53,601 nucleotides of DNA from UBA5862 sp002408105 (GCA_034189125.1 JAXHVB010000028.1:1-53601), one strand, 5' to 3'. Positions 43,769-52,636 are shown, counted from the stretch's first letter. Numbers and translations: made by a program. The notes: a model not told the origin generated them from the letters alone.

Positions 43769-44220
43769 ACCCCGCACTGGAGCAGCACCGGCTGATGCAC
43801 GGGCTCAACGATGCCGAGCGGACGCGCTTGCTCGACTGCGCCGAGCCGCATCATTACGCCGTCGGCACGCCCGTGCTGCGACAGGGTCAAGCCGCCAACC
43901 GGCTGGTGCTCATCACTGCCGGGCGGGTGGAGGTCCGGTTGTCCGGCGCCGGCGCTCGGGTCACCAGCCTTGAGACACTGGGCCCCGGTGAGACCCTTGG
44001 CTGGTCGTGGTACGTGCCACCGGGCCGTTGGCAGTTCGACAGCTGGGCCCTGGAAGCGACCGATACCCTGGAATTCGAAGCCGGCTGCCTGCGTTCGGCC
44101 ATGAGCCAGGAGCACGCAATCACGGAGGCAGTCCTCGGCGAGTTGGTGCACACCCTGGCCCATCGGCTCACAGCCGCACGACTGCGCCTGCTGGACCTAT
44201 ACGCGAATCCTGGTTCCTGA
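43765..44220 (+). CDS. stand-alone cyclic-nucleotide-binding-domain protein
   Basis: The 151-aa product is a single cNMP-binding (Crp-like) beta-roll: YAVGTPVLRQGQAANRLVLITAGRVEVRL and LGPGETLGWSWYVPPGRWQFDSWALE. There is no C-terminal helix-turn-helix, so it is not a DNA-binding Crp/Fnr regulator. Such proteins recur in group 3b hydrogenase operons. It overlaps the beta subunit by ATGA, and the gamma gene begins 2 nt later. A regulatory or docking subunit role is inferred. The longer frame upstream is antisense-like and rejected. Confidence 0.85.
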   Translation: MNPALEQHRLMHGLNDAERTRLLDCAEPHHYAVGTPVLRQGQAANRLVLITAGRVEVRLSGAGARVTSLETLGPGETLGWSWYVPPGRWQFDSWALEATDTLEFEAGCLRSAMSQEHAITEAVLGELVHTLAHRLTAARLRLLDLYANPGS

Positions 44221-44222
44221 CC

Positions 44223-45056
44223 ATGCAAACCCAGGATTGCATGGCCCCACGCACCGCGCGCATCCGAAGCGTAACCAACGAACTTGCCAGCGGAGAAGTG
44301 TTCACCTGGACACTGGAGCACACCGATGGCAGCGCGCTGGCTGGCAACCCTGGGCAGTTCAACATGCTGTACGCCTTCGGCTGCGGCGAGGTACCAGTAT
44401 CGATCAGCGGCCGCACCCCGAATGGCCAGTTACAGCACAGCATTCGGACCGTCGGCCGGGTGACCGATGCAATGCGCACGCTCACAGCTGGTACGGAAAT
44501 CGGGGTGCGTGGCCCCTTCGGTACAGCCTGGCCGCTCGACGAAGCGGCAGGACGCGACCTGGTGGTGGTGGCTGGTGGACTCGGGCTCGCGCCCGTGCGC
44601 CCGCTCCTACAGCTGGCCGCGGCCGATCGGATCCACTGTCGCAAGACACTGGTCTGCTACGGGACCCGAACGCCCGCAGATCGGCTCTACCCCGATGACC
44701 TGCGCCGCTGCGCCGCGCACCCACGGATCGAAGTGCGCACCACTGTCGACCGTGGCGACACTGGGTGGCGGGGCGAGGTCGGCGTCGTGCCGCGGCTGCT
44801 GCTGCAGGGCGGTTTCGACCCAGACCACAGCGTTGCTGTGGTCTGCGGTCCGGAAATCATGATGCAATTTTCTGTGGACGCACTGCGGCAGGTCGGTGTT
44901 GCGGACCGTTGGATCTACCTCTCAATGGAACGCAGCATGAAATGCGCGGTCGGCCTGTGCGGCCGGTGCCAATGGCGCGAGCACTTCATCTGTAAGGACG
45001 GTCCGGTCTATCGCCTCGACCAGATTGCTGACCTACTTGGCATTTCGGAGCTTTAG
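44223..45056 (+). CDS. group 3b [NiFe] hydrogenase gamma subunit (FAD/NAD(P)-binding, HydG-like)
   Basis: The 277-aa protein is of the dihydroorotate dehydrogenase K/PyrK-like diaphorase type: FAD region NPGQFNMLYAFG...PVSISGR, NAD(P)-binding VVVAGGLGLAPVRPLL, CGPEIMMQF, and a C-terminal [2Fe-2S] site (KCAVGLCGRCQWREHFICKDG). It exchanges electrons with NAD(P)H. From ATG 44223 it lies 2 nt after the cNMP gene and 2 nt before the small subunit. Confidence 0.92.
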   Translation: MQTQDCMAPRTARIRSVTNELASGEVFTWTLEHTDGSALAGNPGQFNMLYAFGCGEVPVSISGRTPNGQLQHSIRTVGRVTDAMRTLTAGTEIGVRGPFGTAWPLDEAAGRDLVVVAGGLGLAPVRPLLQLAAADRIHCRKTLVCYGTRTPADRLYPDDLRRCAAHPRIEVRTTVDRGDTGWRGEVGVVPRLLLQGGFDPDHSVAVVCGPEIMMQFSVDALRQVGVADRWIYLSMERSMKCAVGLCGRCQWREHFICKDGPVYRLDQIADLLGISEL

Positions 45057-45058
45057 TC

Positions 45059-45847
45059 ATGCCCCCCACCGGTACCGAGCGACCCCGTTTGGCCGTCTGG
45101 AAGTTCGCCTCCTGTGATGGCTGCCAGCTGACCCTGCTGGACTGCGAGGATGAACTGCTGGCCCTGACCGACCGGGTGGAAATTGCCTATTTCCCCGAAG
45201 CCTCCAGCCGCATGCTTGATGGACCCTATGACCTGTCCCTGGTCGAGGGCTCCATCACCACGGCCGAAGAAGCCGAGCGCATCCAGGATGTGCGCCGCCA
45301 ATCCAAACAGTTGATCACCATCGGCGCCTGCGCCAGCGCTGGTGGCATCCAGGCACTGCGAAACTTTGCCGACATTGAGTCCTTCAAGCGGACCGTGTAC
45401 GCCCAGCCAGACACCATCGAAAGCCTGGCCACCTCCACCCCCATCGCCAGTCAGGTTCCCGTCGATTTCGAACTGCGCGGTTGCCCCATCAACAAATCGC
45501 AACTGCTCTATGTACTGAACCAGGCCTTGTTCGGGCAAACGCCGACCCTCCCCACCCACAGCCTGTGTGGGGAGTGCAAACGGGCCGGTGTCACCTGTGT
45601 GATGGTGGCGGGAGGCACCCCTTGCCTTGGGCCGGTTACCCAAGCAGGCTGCGGCGCGCTTTGCCCACGCCACAACCGTGGGTGTTATGGTTGTTTCGGC
45701 CCGAGCGAAACCGCCAATACCCAAGCCCTGTCCCCCCACTTGGAACGGTTGGGCATGGATCCACCGGCGCTGGTGCGCATCTACCGGACCTTCAATGCTG
45801 CCGCTCCGCAGTTTCAAGCCGAGAGTCAGGCCCATGAGCGAGACTGA
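45059..45847 (+). CDS. group 3b [NiFe] hydrogenase small subunit (HydD-like)
   Basis: The 262-aa small subunit carries the proximal cluster motif FASCDGCQLTLLDCE, the GACASAGGIQALRNF loop, RGCPINKSQLLYVL, and a C-terminal cysteine-rich part (LCGECKRAGVTC, GCGALCPRHNRGCYGCFGP) that supplies cluster ligands. No twin-arginine signal is present, so the enzyme is cytosolic, as expected for group 3b. It overlaps the large subunit by 14 bp. Confidence 0.93.
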   Translation: MPPTGTERPRLAVWKFASCDGCQLTLLDCEDELLALTDRVEIAYFPEASSRMLDGPYDLSLVEGSITTAEEAERIQDVRRQSKQLITIGACASAGGIQALRNFADIESFKRTVYAQPDTIESLATSTPIASQVPVDFELRGCPINKSQLLYVLNQALFGQTPTLPTHSLCGECKRAGVTCVMVAGGTPCLGPVTQAGCGALCPRHNRGCYGCFGPSETANTQALSPHLERLGMDPPALVRIYRTFNAAAPQFQAESQAHERD

Positions 45848-47138
45848 CCCGAGAACCCGTACCATTCAAGTGGACTACCTCGCCCGCGTTGAGGGCGAGG
45901 GGGCCATGCACCTGCGGATCAAAGACGATTCGGTCGAAGCGATCGAGCTGCGCATTTTCGAGCCACCCCGCTACTTCGAAGCGCTGCTGGTCGGCCGCGA
46001 CTTTCGCGAAGCACCAGACATCACCGCACGCATCTGTGGCATCTGCCCAGTGGCCTACCTCATGAGCGCCGTCCACGCCATGGAAGCGGCCTGCGGAGTC
46101 ACACCTGAACCTGCCGTTCACCAGTTGCGCCGCCTGCTTTACTGCGGCGAATGGATCGAAAGCCATGGCCTGCACATCCACATGCTGCACCTGCCGGACT
46201 TTCTCGGCTACCACGACGCCATTGAAGCCGCTAAAGACCACCCGGAAGTCGTGCGCCGTGGTCTGCGGCTCAAGCAGGCGGGCAATGCCCTGGTGGAGTT
46301 GATCGGCGGGCGAGAGATTCATCCAATCAATGTGCGCGTGGGAGGCTTTTACCGCGCACCCAAACGCGACGAGTTGCTGGTCATTCGTCCACGCATCGAG
46401 GCGGCTCTCCAGGATGCCATCGAGACCGCCGATTTCGTCGCCCAACTCCCATTCCCCGAGTTCGAGCGGGCTTACCTGTTCGTCGCCCTGCAGCACCCCG
46501 ACCACTACCCAATGAATCTCGGGCAACTGGCTTTCAGCGACGGGCGCACGCTGGCTGTGGAACGCTTCGAAGATGTGCTGGTGGAAACCCATGCACCGTA
46601 CAGCCACGCGCTTCAAACCCGCACCCGGGAGGGCCAGGCGGTGCACATGGGTCCGCTGGCCCGCTTTGCTATGAATCGAGACCGGCTTTCTCCCGCAGCC
46701 CAGGCTGCAGCCAACCGCGCCGGCCTGACAAGGGTCTGCCACAACCCCTATGCCAGCATTGTCATTCGCGCAATCGAAGTGGTTCATGCCTGCGAGACCG
46801 CACTTCAACTGATCGACGGATATCAACCACCCGCGCAACCCGCCATCGACGTATCCCCACGAGCAGGCGAGGGTTGCGCGGCCACCGAAGCGCCCCGCGG
46901 GCTGCTTTACCACCACTACCGCATTGATGACGCCGGCCGCATCGAATCAGCCCAAATTATCCCACCAACTGCTGTGAACCAAGTCACCATTGAGGAAGAC
47001 CTATACCAACACGTGGCCCCCCAAGTTCATGCTTCTGACGAAGAACTTCGCAACCTGTGTGAACGCGCGATTCGGAACTATGATCCGTGTATTTCCTGCG
47101 CCACGCACTTCCTGGACCTCAGGGTGGAGCGCGCATGA
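45834..47138 (+). CDS. group 3b [NiFe] hydrogenase large (catalytic) subunit (HydA-like)
   Basis: The 434-aa catalytic subunit has both nickel-ligand motifs: L1 RICGICPVAYLMSAVHAME and L2 DPCISCATHFLDL. A 9-residue tail (FLDLRVERA) follows the L2 histidine; it is the peptide that the maturation protease removes after nickel insertion. From ATG 45834 it overlaps the small subunit. Length and the cytosolic, NAD(P)-linked partner set point to group 3b bidirectional hydrogenase or sulfhydrogenase. The protease gene overlaps its stop codon. Confidence 0.94.
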   Translation: MSETDPRTRTIQVDYLARVEGEGAMHLRIKDDSVEAIELRIFEPPRYFEALLVGRDFREAPDITARICGICPVAYLMSAVHAMEAACGVTPEPAVHQLRRLLYCGEWIESHGLHIHMLHLPDFLGYHDAIEAAKDHPEVVRRGLRLKQAGNALVELIGGREIHPINVRVGGFYRAPKRDELLVIRPRIEAALQDAIETADFVAQLPFPEFERAYLFVALQHPDHYPMNLGQLAFSDGRTLAVERFEDVLVETHAPYSHALQTRTREGQAVHMGPLARFAMNRDRLSPAAQAAANRAGLTRVCHNPYASIVIRAIEVVHACETALQLIDGYQPPAQPAIDVSPRAGEGCAATEAPRGLLYHHYRIDDAGRIESAQIIPPTAVNQVTIEEDLYQHVAPQVHASDEELRNLCERAIRNYDPCISCATHFLDLRVERA

Positions 47139-47626
47139 ATCCGACCACGGTCATCGGCATCGGCAACCCCTACCGGGGTGACGATGGAGCGGGCATAGCG
47201 GTCGCGGGGCGCTTGAAACACGAGCAGGGGCTGCGCGTCTTGCAGTTGGACGGCGACACCGCCAGTCTGCTAGAGGCCTTGCAGACGTGCGAGCGTGCGA
47301 TTGTCATCGACGCCATGTGCTCCGGCGCAATGCCGGGCACTGTGCGAAGATACAACGCACTTCACGAACCACTGCCGACCAAAACCCAGGCTTCGACACA
47401 CGGGCTTGGCCTCGCGGAAGCACTTGCCTTGGGGAAGGTATTCAATACCCTGCCGGACCCGCTCGAGTTCATCGGCATCGAAGGAAGCTGCTTCGAGCAT
47501 GGCGCGGGCCTAAGCCCGGCGGTTCTGGACGCGGTGGGTACCGTGACCAGCGACTTGCTGTCGAGGCTTCTGACCCAAGGCTTCCACCACCCCGAATCCG
47601 CCTCGCCATGCACGAGCACGGCCTGA
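47135..47626 (+). CDS. hydrogenase maturation endopeptidase (HycI/HyaD family)
   Basis: The 163-aa protease has the family N-terminus VIGIGNPYRGDDGAGIAVA with the nickel-sensing aspartate, VIDAMCSGAMPG, and THGLGLAEALALG with the conserved histidine. It would remove the C-terminal tail of the adjacent large subunit. ATG 47135 overlaps the large-subunit stop in ATGA form; hypA begins inside its 3' end. Confidence 0.92.
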   Translation: MNPTTVIGIGNPYRGDDGAGIAVAGRLKHEQGLRVLQLDGDTASLLEALQTCERAIVIDAMCSGAMPGTVRRYNALHEPLPTKTQASTHGLGLAEALALGKVFNTLPDPLEFIGIEGSCFEHGAGLSPAVLDAVGTVTSDLLSRLLTQGFHHPESASPCTSTA

Positions 47627-47868
47627 TCCGCGCGCTGCTGAGGCGCATAGATGAAATCGTCGCAGCTGAAAAAGCGGACCGGGTCGTTTCGGTTCAGGTG
47701 TGGATGGGCGCGCTCTGCCACATCTCTGACGCGCACTTCCGCGCACATTTCACTGCCGACACCCGCGGCACTGCCATTGAAGGAGCGAATCTGAATCTCA
47801 GTGTGTCGACTGACATTGACCACCCCCGCGCACAAGACATCCTGTTGGAATCCATTGAGGTCGTGTAA
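47608..47868 (+). CDS. hypA: HypA-like nickel metallochaperone lacking the zinc-finger domain
   Basis: The 86-aa protein starts MHEHGLIRALLRRIDEI, with the Met1-His2-Glu3 nickel site of HypA, followed by the normal fold (VVSVQVWMGALCHISDAHFRAHF, GTAIEGANLNLSV) and the final strand ILLESIEVV. Normal HypA is about 110-120 aa with a four-cysteine zinc finger between these last two strands. Here that whole segment is replaced by about ten residues (STDIDHPRAQ), and only one cysteine (C37) remains. The frame is intact, overlaps the protease by 19 bp, and runs directly into hypF, so it looks functional. Confidence 0.85.
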   Translation: MHEHGLIRALLRRIDEIVAAEKADRVVSVQVWMGALCHISDAHFRAHFTADTRGTAIEGANLNLSVSTDIDHPRAQDILLESIEVV

Positions 47869-50211
47869 GTGTCCAGGCCGTCGGGACAGCACTTCGCAAC
47901 CCCTGAGCAGTCGGGGTCAGAGAATCGACAACACCTGAGGTTGCGCCTGCGCGGTCGCGTTCAAGGCGTCGGGATGCGCCCTTGGGTGGTGCGCATGGCG
48001 CGTGACCTGGGAATTAGGGGTCAGGTATCGAATGACAACCAGGGCGTGCTGATTGATGCCTATGGAGACGCCAAACAATTGCGCCAATTTGAGCGCCGTT
48101 TGTGGCGCAACCCCCCACCGGCCGCACGCATTGACAGCATCGAAACGGAGCCCAACTCTGGAGCACTTGTTGGCGGTTTTGATGGATTCACCATTTCCCC
48201 AAGTGACTCCGCGGGGCCTATGGCCACCGCGCCGGCGCCAGACCTGGCACTCTGCCCCGCGTGTCGGTTTGAGCTTGGCGAACCCGGGAACCGGCGGTAT
48301 GGCTATGCGTTGATCGGTTGCAACGATTGTGGACCCAGGTGGTCGATCATGGACGCAGTGCCCTGGGACCGCGAACGAAGCAGCATGGCCCAATTCGAGC
48401 CCTGTGCCGACTGTTGGAGAGAATACCGCGACCCCCAGAACCGGCGCTACCACAATCAGGCCATCTGCTGCCCTGCGTGTGGGCCGGACCTTGTGCTGCA
48501 AACGGCCGACGGCCGCGCTCTGGCCCATGCCGCGCGGGCGGCCGACCAAGCCGCTGGCGCGCTGCGCGGGGGGGCCATCGTGGCCGTGCAAGGCATCGGC
48601 GGGTTTCACCTGCTGGTGCGCGCCCGCGACCCCCTCGCAGTGGGCCGCCTGCGGGCCCGCAAGCAGCGACCCCATAAGCCACTGGCCATCATGTGCAGCG
48701 ACCTGAGCGCGGCAGCCGAGCAGGTGTATGTCGACGCTCAAGCCGCTGCGCTGCTGAGCGCTGCCAGCGCCCCCATCGTGCTGCTCTCAAAGCGCCCGCA
48801 CCAATTTGACACACACAACCTGTTGGCGCCGGACAACCCCAGGCTTGGCGTCGTGCTCGCCTACAGCCCCCTGCACTGGCTGTTGCTGCAGGCACTCGGC
48901 GAGCCCGTGGTCGTCACCAGCGGGAACCGCAGCGGTGAGCCAATCTGCATCGATCCGGCCGCGGCCCGTGAAGCCTTGGCAGACGTCGCCGACCTGTGGC
49001 TCAGCCATGACCGACCCATTCGCCACCCGGTTGAGGACAGCGTCCTACTGCCCACCGCGAGCGGCGTGCTGACCCTGCGCCTGGGTCGGGGCTTGGTCCC
49101 CTTTGAGCTTGCGCACCCGGCGCAACCGACCCACTGCCGACACAACACTCCGACACCACTGCTTGGCGTGGGTGGCCACCAAAAGTGCGCCCCCGCTGTG
49201 GCGGTGGGCGAGCGCTTCTGGGTGGGCTGCCCCATCGATGCACTCGGCTCGCGCTCCGCGATCGAACGGCTGGACACCACTGCCGCGGACTACCGCACCC
49301 TGTTCGGTGCGCCACAGGTGTTGGTGCGGGATCGCCACCCAGGCTACGCCAGCAGCCAATGGTGCGAGACTCAGCCGAACGTGCCACGTGTGCAGGTACA
49401 GCACCACCACGCCCATGTGGCCGCTGTACTGGTTGAGCACCGGCTCTCCGGCGAGGTCTGTGGCCTCGCCTGGGATGGCAGCGGATACGGCGAAGACGCC
49501 ACCCTGTGGGGTGGCGAGGCGCTACTGTGCGACCTGCAGCGCCACCAACGCACCGCGACCCTGCTCCCGTTCGCATTGCCAGGAGGCAACCAGGCCATCC
49601 GCGAACCACGGCGCAGTCTGGTGGGGGTCCTCGCTGCGCTCGGCCGACTCGATGCCATGCCAGCCCAGGCCGGTTGTACACCGGACGAAGCCACACTGCT
49701 CGCGCGCATGATCGAAAGACGAGTCAACAGCCCCAAGACCACCAGCATCGGCAGGCTGTTTGATGCTGTGGCCGCACTCACCGGGCTGTGCACCCATGCC
49801 GACTTCGAAGGCCAGGCGGCCCTGGCGGTGCAGCACCAGGCGGAGCTCGGTCCTCGTGGGACGGCACTGCCGTTCGGCCAATGGGTTGAGCCGGGCGGCA
49901 CCCTGCGGGTGGACTGGCGCCCGGCGTTCGAAGTGCTGGTGGAAGGCGTGCAAGAGGGCGCCGCCTGCCCTCGACTCGCGGCGGACTTTCACGCCACCTT
50001 GGCGGCAGTCGCCGTGGCCATGGCACGCCATGTGAACCGACCTCGAGTGGTGCTCGGCGGCGGCTGTTTTCAGAATCCGTTGCTGCTCGGGTTGGTGACC
50101 GAGTCCTTGCGGGCGGCGGGTTTTCACACTTACGCACCGCTGCAGCTGCCGGCCAACGATGGCGCCCTGGCGGTCGGCCAACTGGGCGTTGCCCGCGCTC
50201 AAGGATACTGA
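47869..50211 (+). CDS. hypF: carbamoyltransferase HypF
   Basis: HypF turns carbamoyl phosphate into the cyanide-ligand precursor on HypE. The 780-aa protein has an acylphosphatase domain (RLRGRVQGVGMRPWV, GQVSNDNQGVLIDAYG), two zinc-finger regions (CPACRFELGEPGNRRYGY, CNDCGPRWSI, CADCWREYRD, CCPACGP), a YrdC-like domain (GGAIVAVQGIGGFHLLVRA) and a Kae1-like domain (VQHHHAHVAAVLVEH, GLAWDGSGYGEDATLWGGE). The GTG start follows the hypA stop codon with no gap. Confidence 0.95.
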   Translation: MSRPSGQHFATPEQSGSENRQHLRLRLRGRVQGVGMRPWVVRMARDLGIRGQVSNDNQGVLIDAYGDAKQLRQFERRLWRNPPPAARIDSIETEPNSGALVGGFDGFTISPSDSAGPMATAPAPDLALCPACRFELGEPGNRRYGYALIGCNDCGPRWSIMDAVPWDRERSSMAQFEPCADCWREYRDPQNRRYHNQAICCPACGPDLVLQTADGRALAHAARAADQAAGALRGGAIVAVQGIGGFHLLVRARDPLAVGRLRARKQRPHKPLAIMCSDLSAAAEQVYVDAQAAALLSAASAPIVLLSKRPHQFDTHNLLAPDNPRLGVVLAYSPLHWLLLQALGEPVVVTSGNRSGEPICIDPAAAREALADVADLWLSHDRPIRHPVEDSVLLPTASGVLTLRLGRGLVPFELAHPAQPTHCRHNTPTPLLGVGGHQKCAPAVAVGERFWVGCPIDALGSRSAIERLDTTAADYRTLFGAPQVLVRDRHPGYASSQWCETQPNVPRVQVQHHHAHVAAVLVEHRLSGEVCGLAWDGSGYGEDATLWGGEALLCDLQRHQRTATLLPFALPGGNQAIREPRRSLVGVLAALGRLDAMPAQAGCTPDEATLLARMIERRVNSPKTTSIGRLFDAVAALTGLCTHADFEGQAALAVQHQAELGPRGTALPFGQWVEPGGTLRVDWRPAFEVLVEGVQEGAACPRLAADFHATLAAVAVAMARHVNRPRVVLGGGCFQNPLLLGLVTESLRAAGFHTYAPLQLPANDGALAVGQLGVARAQGY

Positions 50212-50214
50212 CCG

Positions 50215-50466
50215 ATGTGCCTTGCCGTTCCAGGAATCATTCGCCGCATTGAAGGGGAAGACCCCCTGCTGCGCACCGGAGATGTCGACTTTGGCGGCCT
50301 TTCCAGGTCTGTGGCCCTGGCCTGCGTTCCCGAAGCCCAGGTCGGCGATTGGGTGTTGGTGCACGCCGGCATTGCCATCGGCCAGCTGCGGGACGACAGC
50401 GCTGACCGTGTCCACGGCCTGCTGGCCAGCGCCCTCGCCACAACGGAGAGCGACCATGAACCTTGA
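50215..50466 (+). CDS. hypC: hydrogenase assembly chaperone HypC
   Basis: The 83-aa chaperone begins MCLAVPGIIRRIEG with the essential Cys2 and continues in the HypC/HupF fold (VGDWVLVHAGIAIGQL). HypC holds the Fe(CN)2CO unit with HypD and delivers it to the large subunit. It starts 3 nt after hypF and overlaps hypD by 11 bp. Confidence 0.95.
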   Translation: MCLAVPGIIRRIEGEDPLLRTGDVDFGGLSRSVALACVPEAQVGDWVLVHAGIAIGQLRDDSADRVHGLLASALATTESDHEP

Positions 50467-51562
50467 CCCGCGCCAATCGGGCAGGGACCCTGACCGTGTC
50501 CGCCAACTGCTCGACGCCATTGCCGAGCGCGTGACCCGGCCGCACCGGATCATGGAAATCTGTGGCGGACAAACCCACAGCATTCTGCGCCACGGACTCG
50601 ACCAACTGCTGCCGCCGGCCATCACGCTGATTCACGGCCCTGGGTGCCCGGTGTGCGTAACACCCCCAGCGGCCATCGACCAAGCCCGGCGCATCGCACG
50701 GCGGCCCGGTGTGCTCCTGGCTTCGTTCGGCGACATGCTGCGCGTGCCCGGTAACGAAGGCGACCTGCTGGGTTGCCGTGCGGAAGGCGGCAACCTGCGT
50801 ATGCTGTACTCGCCCCTGGACGCCGTGCAGCTCGCGCGCGAGCAGCCAGACCAGGCAGTGGTGTTCTTTGCCGTGGGCTTCGAGACCACCGCACCGGCAG
50901 TCGCCACCGCGGTGCTCCAGGCCGCCCGATGGGGTCTGAACAATTTTTTTGTGCTGGTGGCCCATGTGCGGGTGCCCCCCGCAGTCGACGCCCTGCTCAG
51001 CGCCCCAGCCAACCGGATCGACGGGCTGCTCGCCGCCGGGCATGTCTGCGTCATCGAAGGCGATGGGGCCTACCGGGCACTTTGTGCACGCCACCGCGTA
51101 CCCATTGTCATCACTGGGTTCGAGCCTGCGGACATCCTTCTCGGTGTGCTGCGCTGCATAGAGCAGTTGGAAGCCAACCAGCACAGCTTGCAGAATGCCT
51201 ACGCCCAAGCCGTTCAGCCAGAAGGCAACCGGGCTGCCCAGGCCCTGGTCGCGGAGGTGTTCGAGCCCGCCGACCAAAGCTGGCGCGGCTTTGGCACCCT
51301 GGCGCGCGGCGGCATGCGCCTGCGGGCGGCCTATGCGCGCTTCGATGCGGCCCAGCTTTGGCCAGATACCGCTGGCCAAACCCCCACCCCGGCCCCCACA
51401 AACTGCCGGGCCGCTGAGGTGCTGCAAGGACGATTGAGCCCCAGCGCCTGCCCCCATTTTGGCGTCGGCTGCACGCCGAACCGCCCCCTGGGTGCCCCCA
51501 TGGTGTCCAGCGAGGGTGCCTGCGCGGCCTATTTTCAGTACCGAAGTGGTGGCGCCCAATGA
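50456..51562 (+). CDS. hypD: hydrogenase formation protein HypD
   Basis: HypD is the Fe-S scaffold on which the Fe(CN)2CO group is assembled. The 368-aa protein has IMEICGGQTHSILRHGL, IHGPGCPVCVTP, GDMLRVPG, FFAVGFETTAPA and a C-terminal cysteine cluster (SPSACPHFGVGCTPNRPLGAPMVSSEGAC). The ATG at 50456 lies inside the end of hypC; the stop overlaps hypE by 4 bp. Confidence 0.95.
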   Translation: MNLDPRQSGRDPDRVRQLLDAIAERVTRPHRIMEICGGQTHSILRHGLDQLLPPAITLIHGPGCPVCVTPPAAIDQARRIARRPGVLLASFGDMLRVPGNEGDLLGCRAEGGNLRMLYSPLDAVQLAREQPDQAVVFFAVGFETTAPAVATAVLQAARWGLNNFFVLVAHVRVPPAVDALLSAPANRIDGLLAAGHVCVIEGDGAYRALCARHRVPIVITGFEPADILLGVLRCIEQLEANQHSLQNAYAQAVQPEGNRAAQALVAEVFEPADQSWRGFGTLARGGMRLRAAYARFDAAQLWPDTAGQTPTPAPTNCRAAEVLQGRLSPSACPHFGVGCTPNRPLGAPMVSSEGACAAYFQYRSGGAQ

Positions 51563-52605
51563 ATAATGAAGGCGCACCGCTGCCGAGCTGTCCGCTGCCG
51601 ATTGCCGAGTATCCGCAGGTCTTACTGGCCCACGGAGGCGGGGGTCAGCTGATGCATCAGTTGTTGGATCGGCTGGTGCTGCCGGCACTCTGCACGAACC
51701 TCCCCGAGCACGATTCGGCCTTGATCGACACCACGGGCGTTCCACTGGCCGTCACCACCGACAGCTTCGTAGTCCAGCCCCTGGAATTTCCAGGCGGAAA
51801 CATCGGCACCCTGGCCGCCTGCGGCACCTTCAATGACCTCGCCGTGGCCGGCGCAAGGCCACGGCAATTGGCGGTCTCGTTGATTCTGGAGGAGGGGCTG
51901 CACACCAATACCCTGTGGCGCATGCTGGTGGCGCTTCGGCAGGTGGCCGATGCCGCGGGTGTCCAGGTGGTCACCGGAGACACCAAGGTGGTCGAGCGTG
52001 GCCATGGGGACGGCCTGTACATCACCACCACCGGTATCGGGGAGCAGCTCCACCCGACCCCGCCCCACCCGCGGAACGTTCGGCCCGGAGATGTCATCCT
52101 CGTTAGCGGCGACCTTGCCCGCCATGGCATTGCCGTACTTGCGGCCCGTGAGCGCCTCAGATTCGAGCCACCCATTCGCAGTGACTGCGCGGACCTCAGC
52201 CCCCTGGTGGACAAACTGCTTGCCACGCCCGGCATCCAGTGGCATTGCCTGCGCGACCTGACACGCGGCGGATTGGGCGGCGCGTTGACCGAGGTGCTGA
52301 CCACTGCCGGATGCGGCGCCAGCCTCGAAGAAACTGCCATCCCCGTGGCCCCGCCCACCGCCACCGCCTGCGACCTGCTGGGGCTCGACCCGTTGTTCGT
52401 GGCCTGCGAGGGCCGCCTGGTGGCATTCGTCCCCGAGGCCCAAAGCGAGCCCGCCCTGCGTGCACTTAGGAGCCAGCCCCTCGGGGAGGGGGCCGCCATC
52501 ATTGGGAATGTCTGCTCGGGCCGCGACCTGTATTTGCGCAACGCGCTCGGCATCGACCGGCCGCTGCGCCTGCCTGCCGGAGAGCAGCTTCCGCGGATCT
52601 GTTGA
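51559..52605 (+). CDS. hypE: carbamoyl-dehydratase HypE
   Basis: HypE dehydrates the thiocarbamate on its own C-terminal cysteine to thiocyanate. The 348-aa protein has AHGGGGQLMHQLLDRLV, the ATP region VTTDSFVVQPLEFPGGNIGTLA, GDTKVVERGHGDG, the conserved RDLTRGGLGGALTEV and the essential tail LPRIC with cysteine as last residue. It is the last gene of the operon. hypB (nickel GTPase) is not found in this window. Confidence 0.96.
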   Translation: MNNEGAPLPSCPLPIAEYPQVLLAHGGGGQLMHQLLDRLVLPALCTNLPEHDSALIDTTGVPLAVTTDSFVVQPLEFPGGNIGTLAACGTFNDLAVAGARPRQLAVSLILEEGLHTNTLWRMLVALRQVADAAGVQVVTGDTKVVERGHGDGLYITTTGIGEQLHPTPPHPRNVRPGDVILVSGDLARHGIAVLAARERLRFEPPIRSDCADLSPLVDKLLATPGIQWHCLRDLTRGGLGGALTEVLTTAGCGASLEETAIPVAPPTATACDLLGLDPLFVACEGRLVAFVPEAQSEPALRALRSQPLGEGAAIIGNVCSGRDLYLRNALGIDRPLRLPAGEQLPRIC

Positions 52606-52636
52606 GTGAAGACGAGCCCTCCGCTGCGCCTGTCTG
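52561..52636 (+). repeat. pair of 16-bp direct repeats flanking the hypE stop codon
   Basis: CCGCTGCGCCTGCCTG (52561-52576) recurs at 52621-52636 with one mismatch (T for C), exactly 60 bp apart. The second copy overlaps a weak hairpin (CTCCGC 52619-52624, GCGGAG 52638-52643). It may be a small duplication or chance in GC-rich DNA. Confidence 0.4.

Noticed and set aside
42629..43777. 382-codon open frame antisense to the hydrogenase beta subunit
   Set aside because: Shadow frame; the sense strand carries two intact 4Fe-4S motifs and operon context.
49522..51745. Long minus-strand frames (367 and 502 codons) across hypF, hypC, hypD and hypE
   Set aside because: They are complementary-frame shadows of the well-defined hyp genes with low-complexity R/G/P-rich products.
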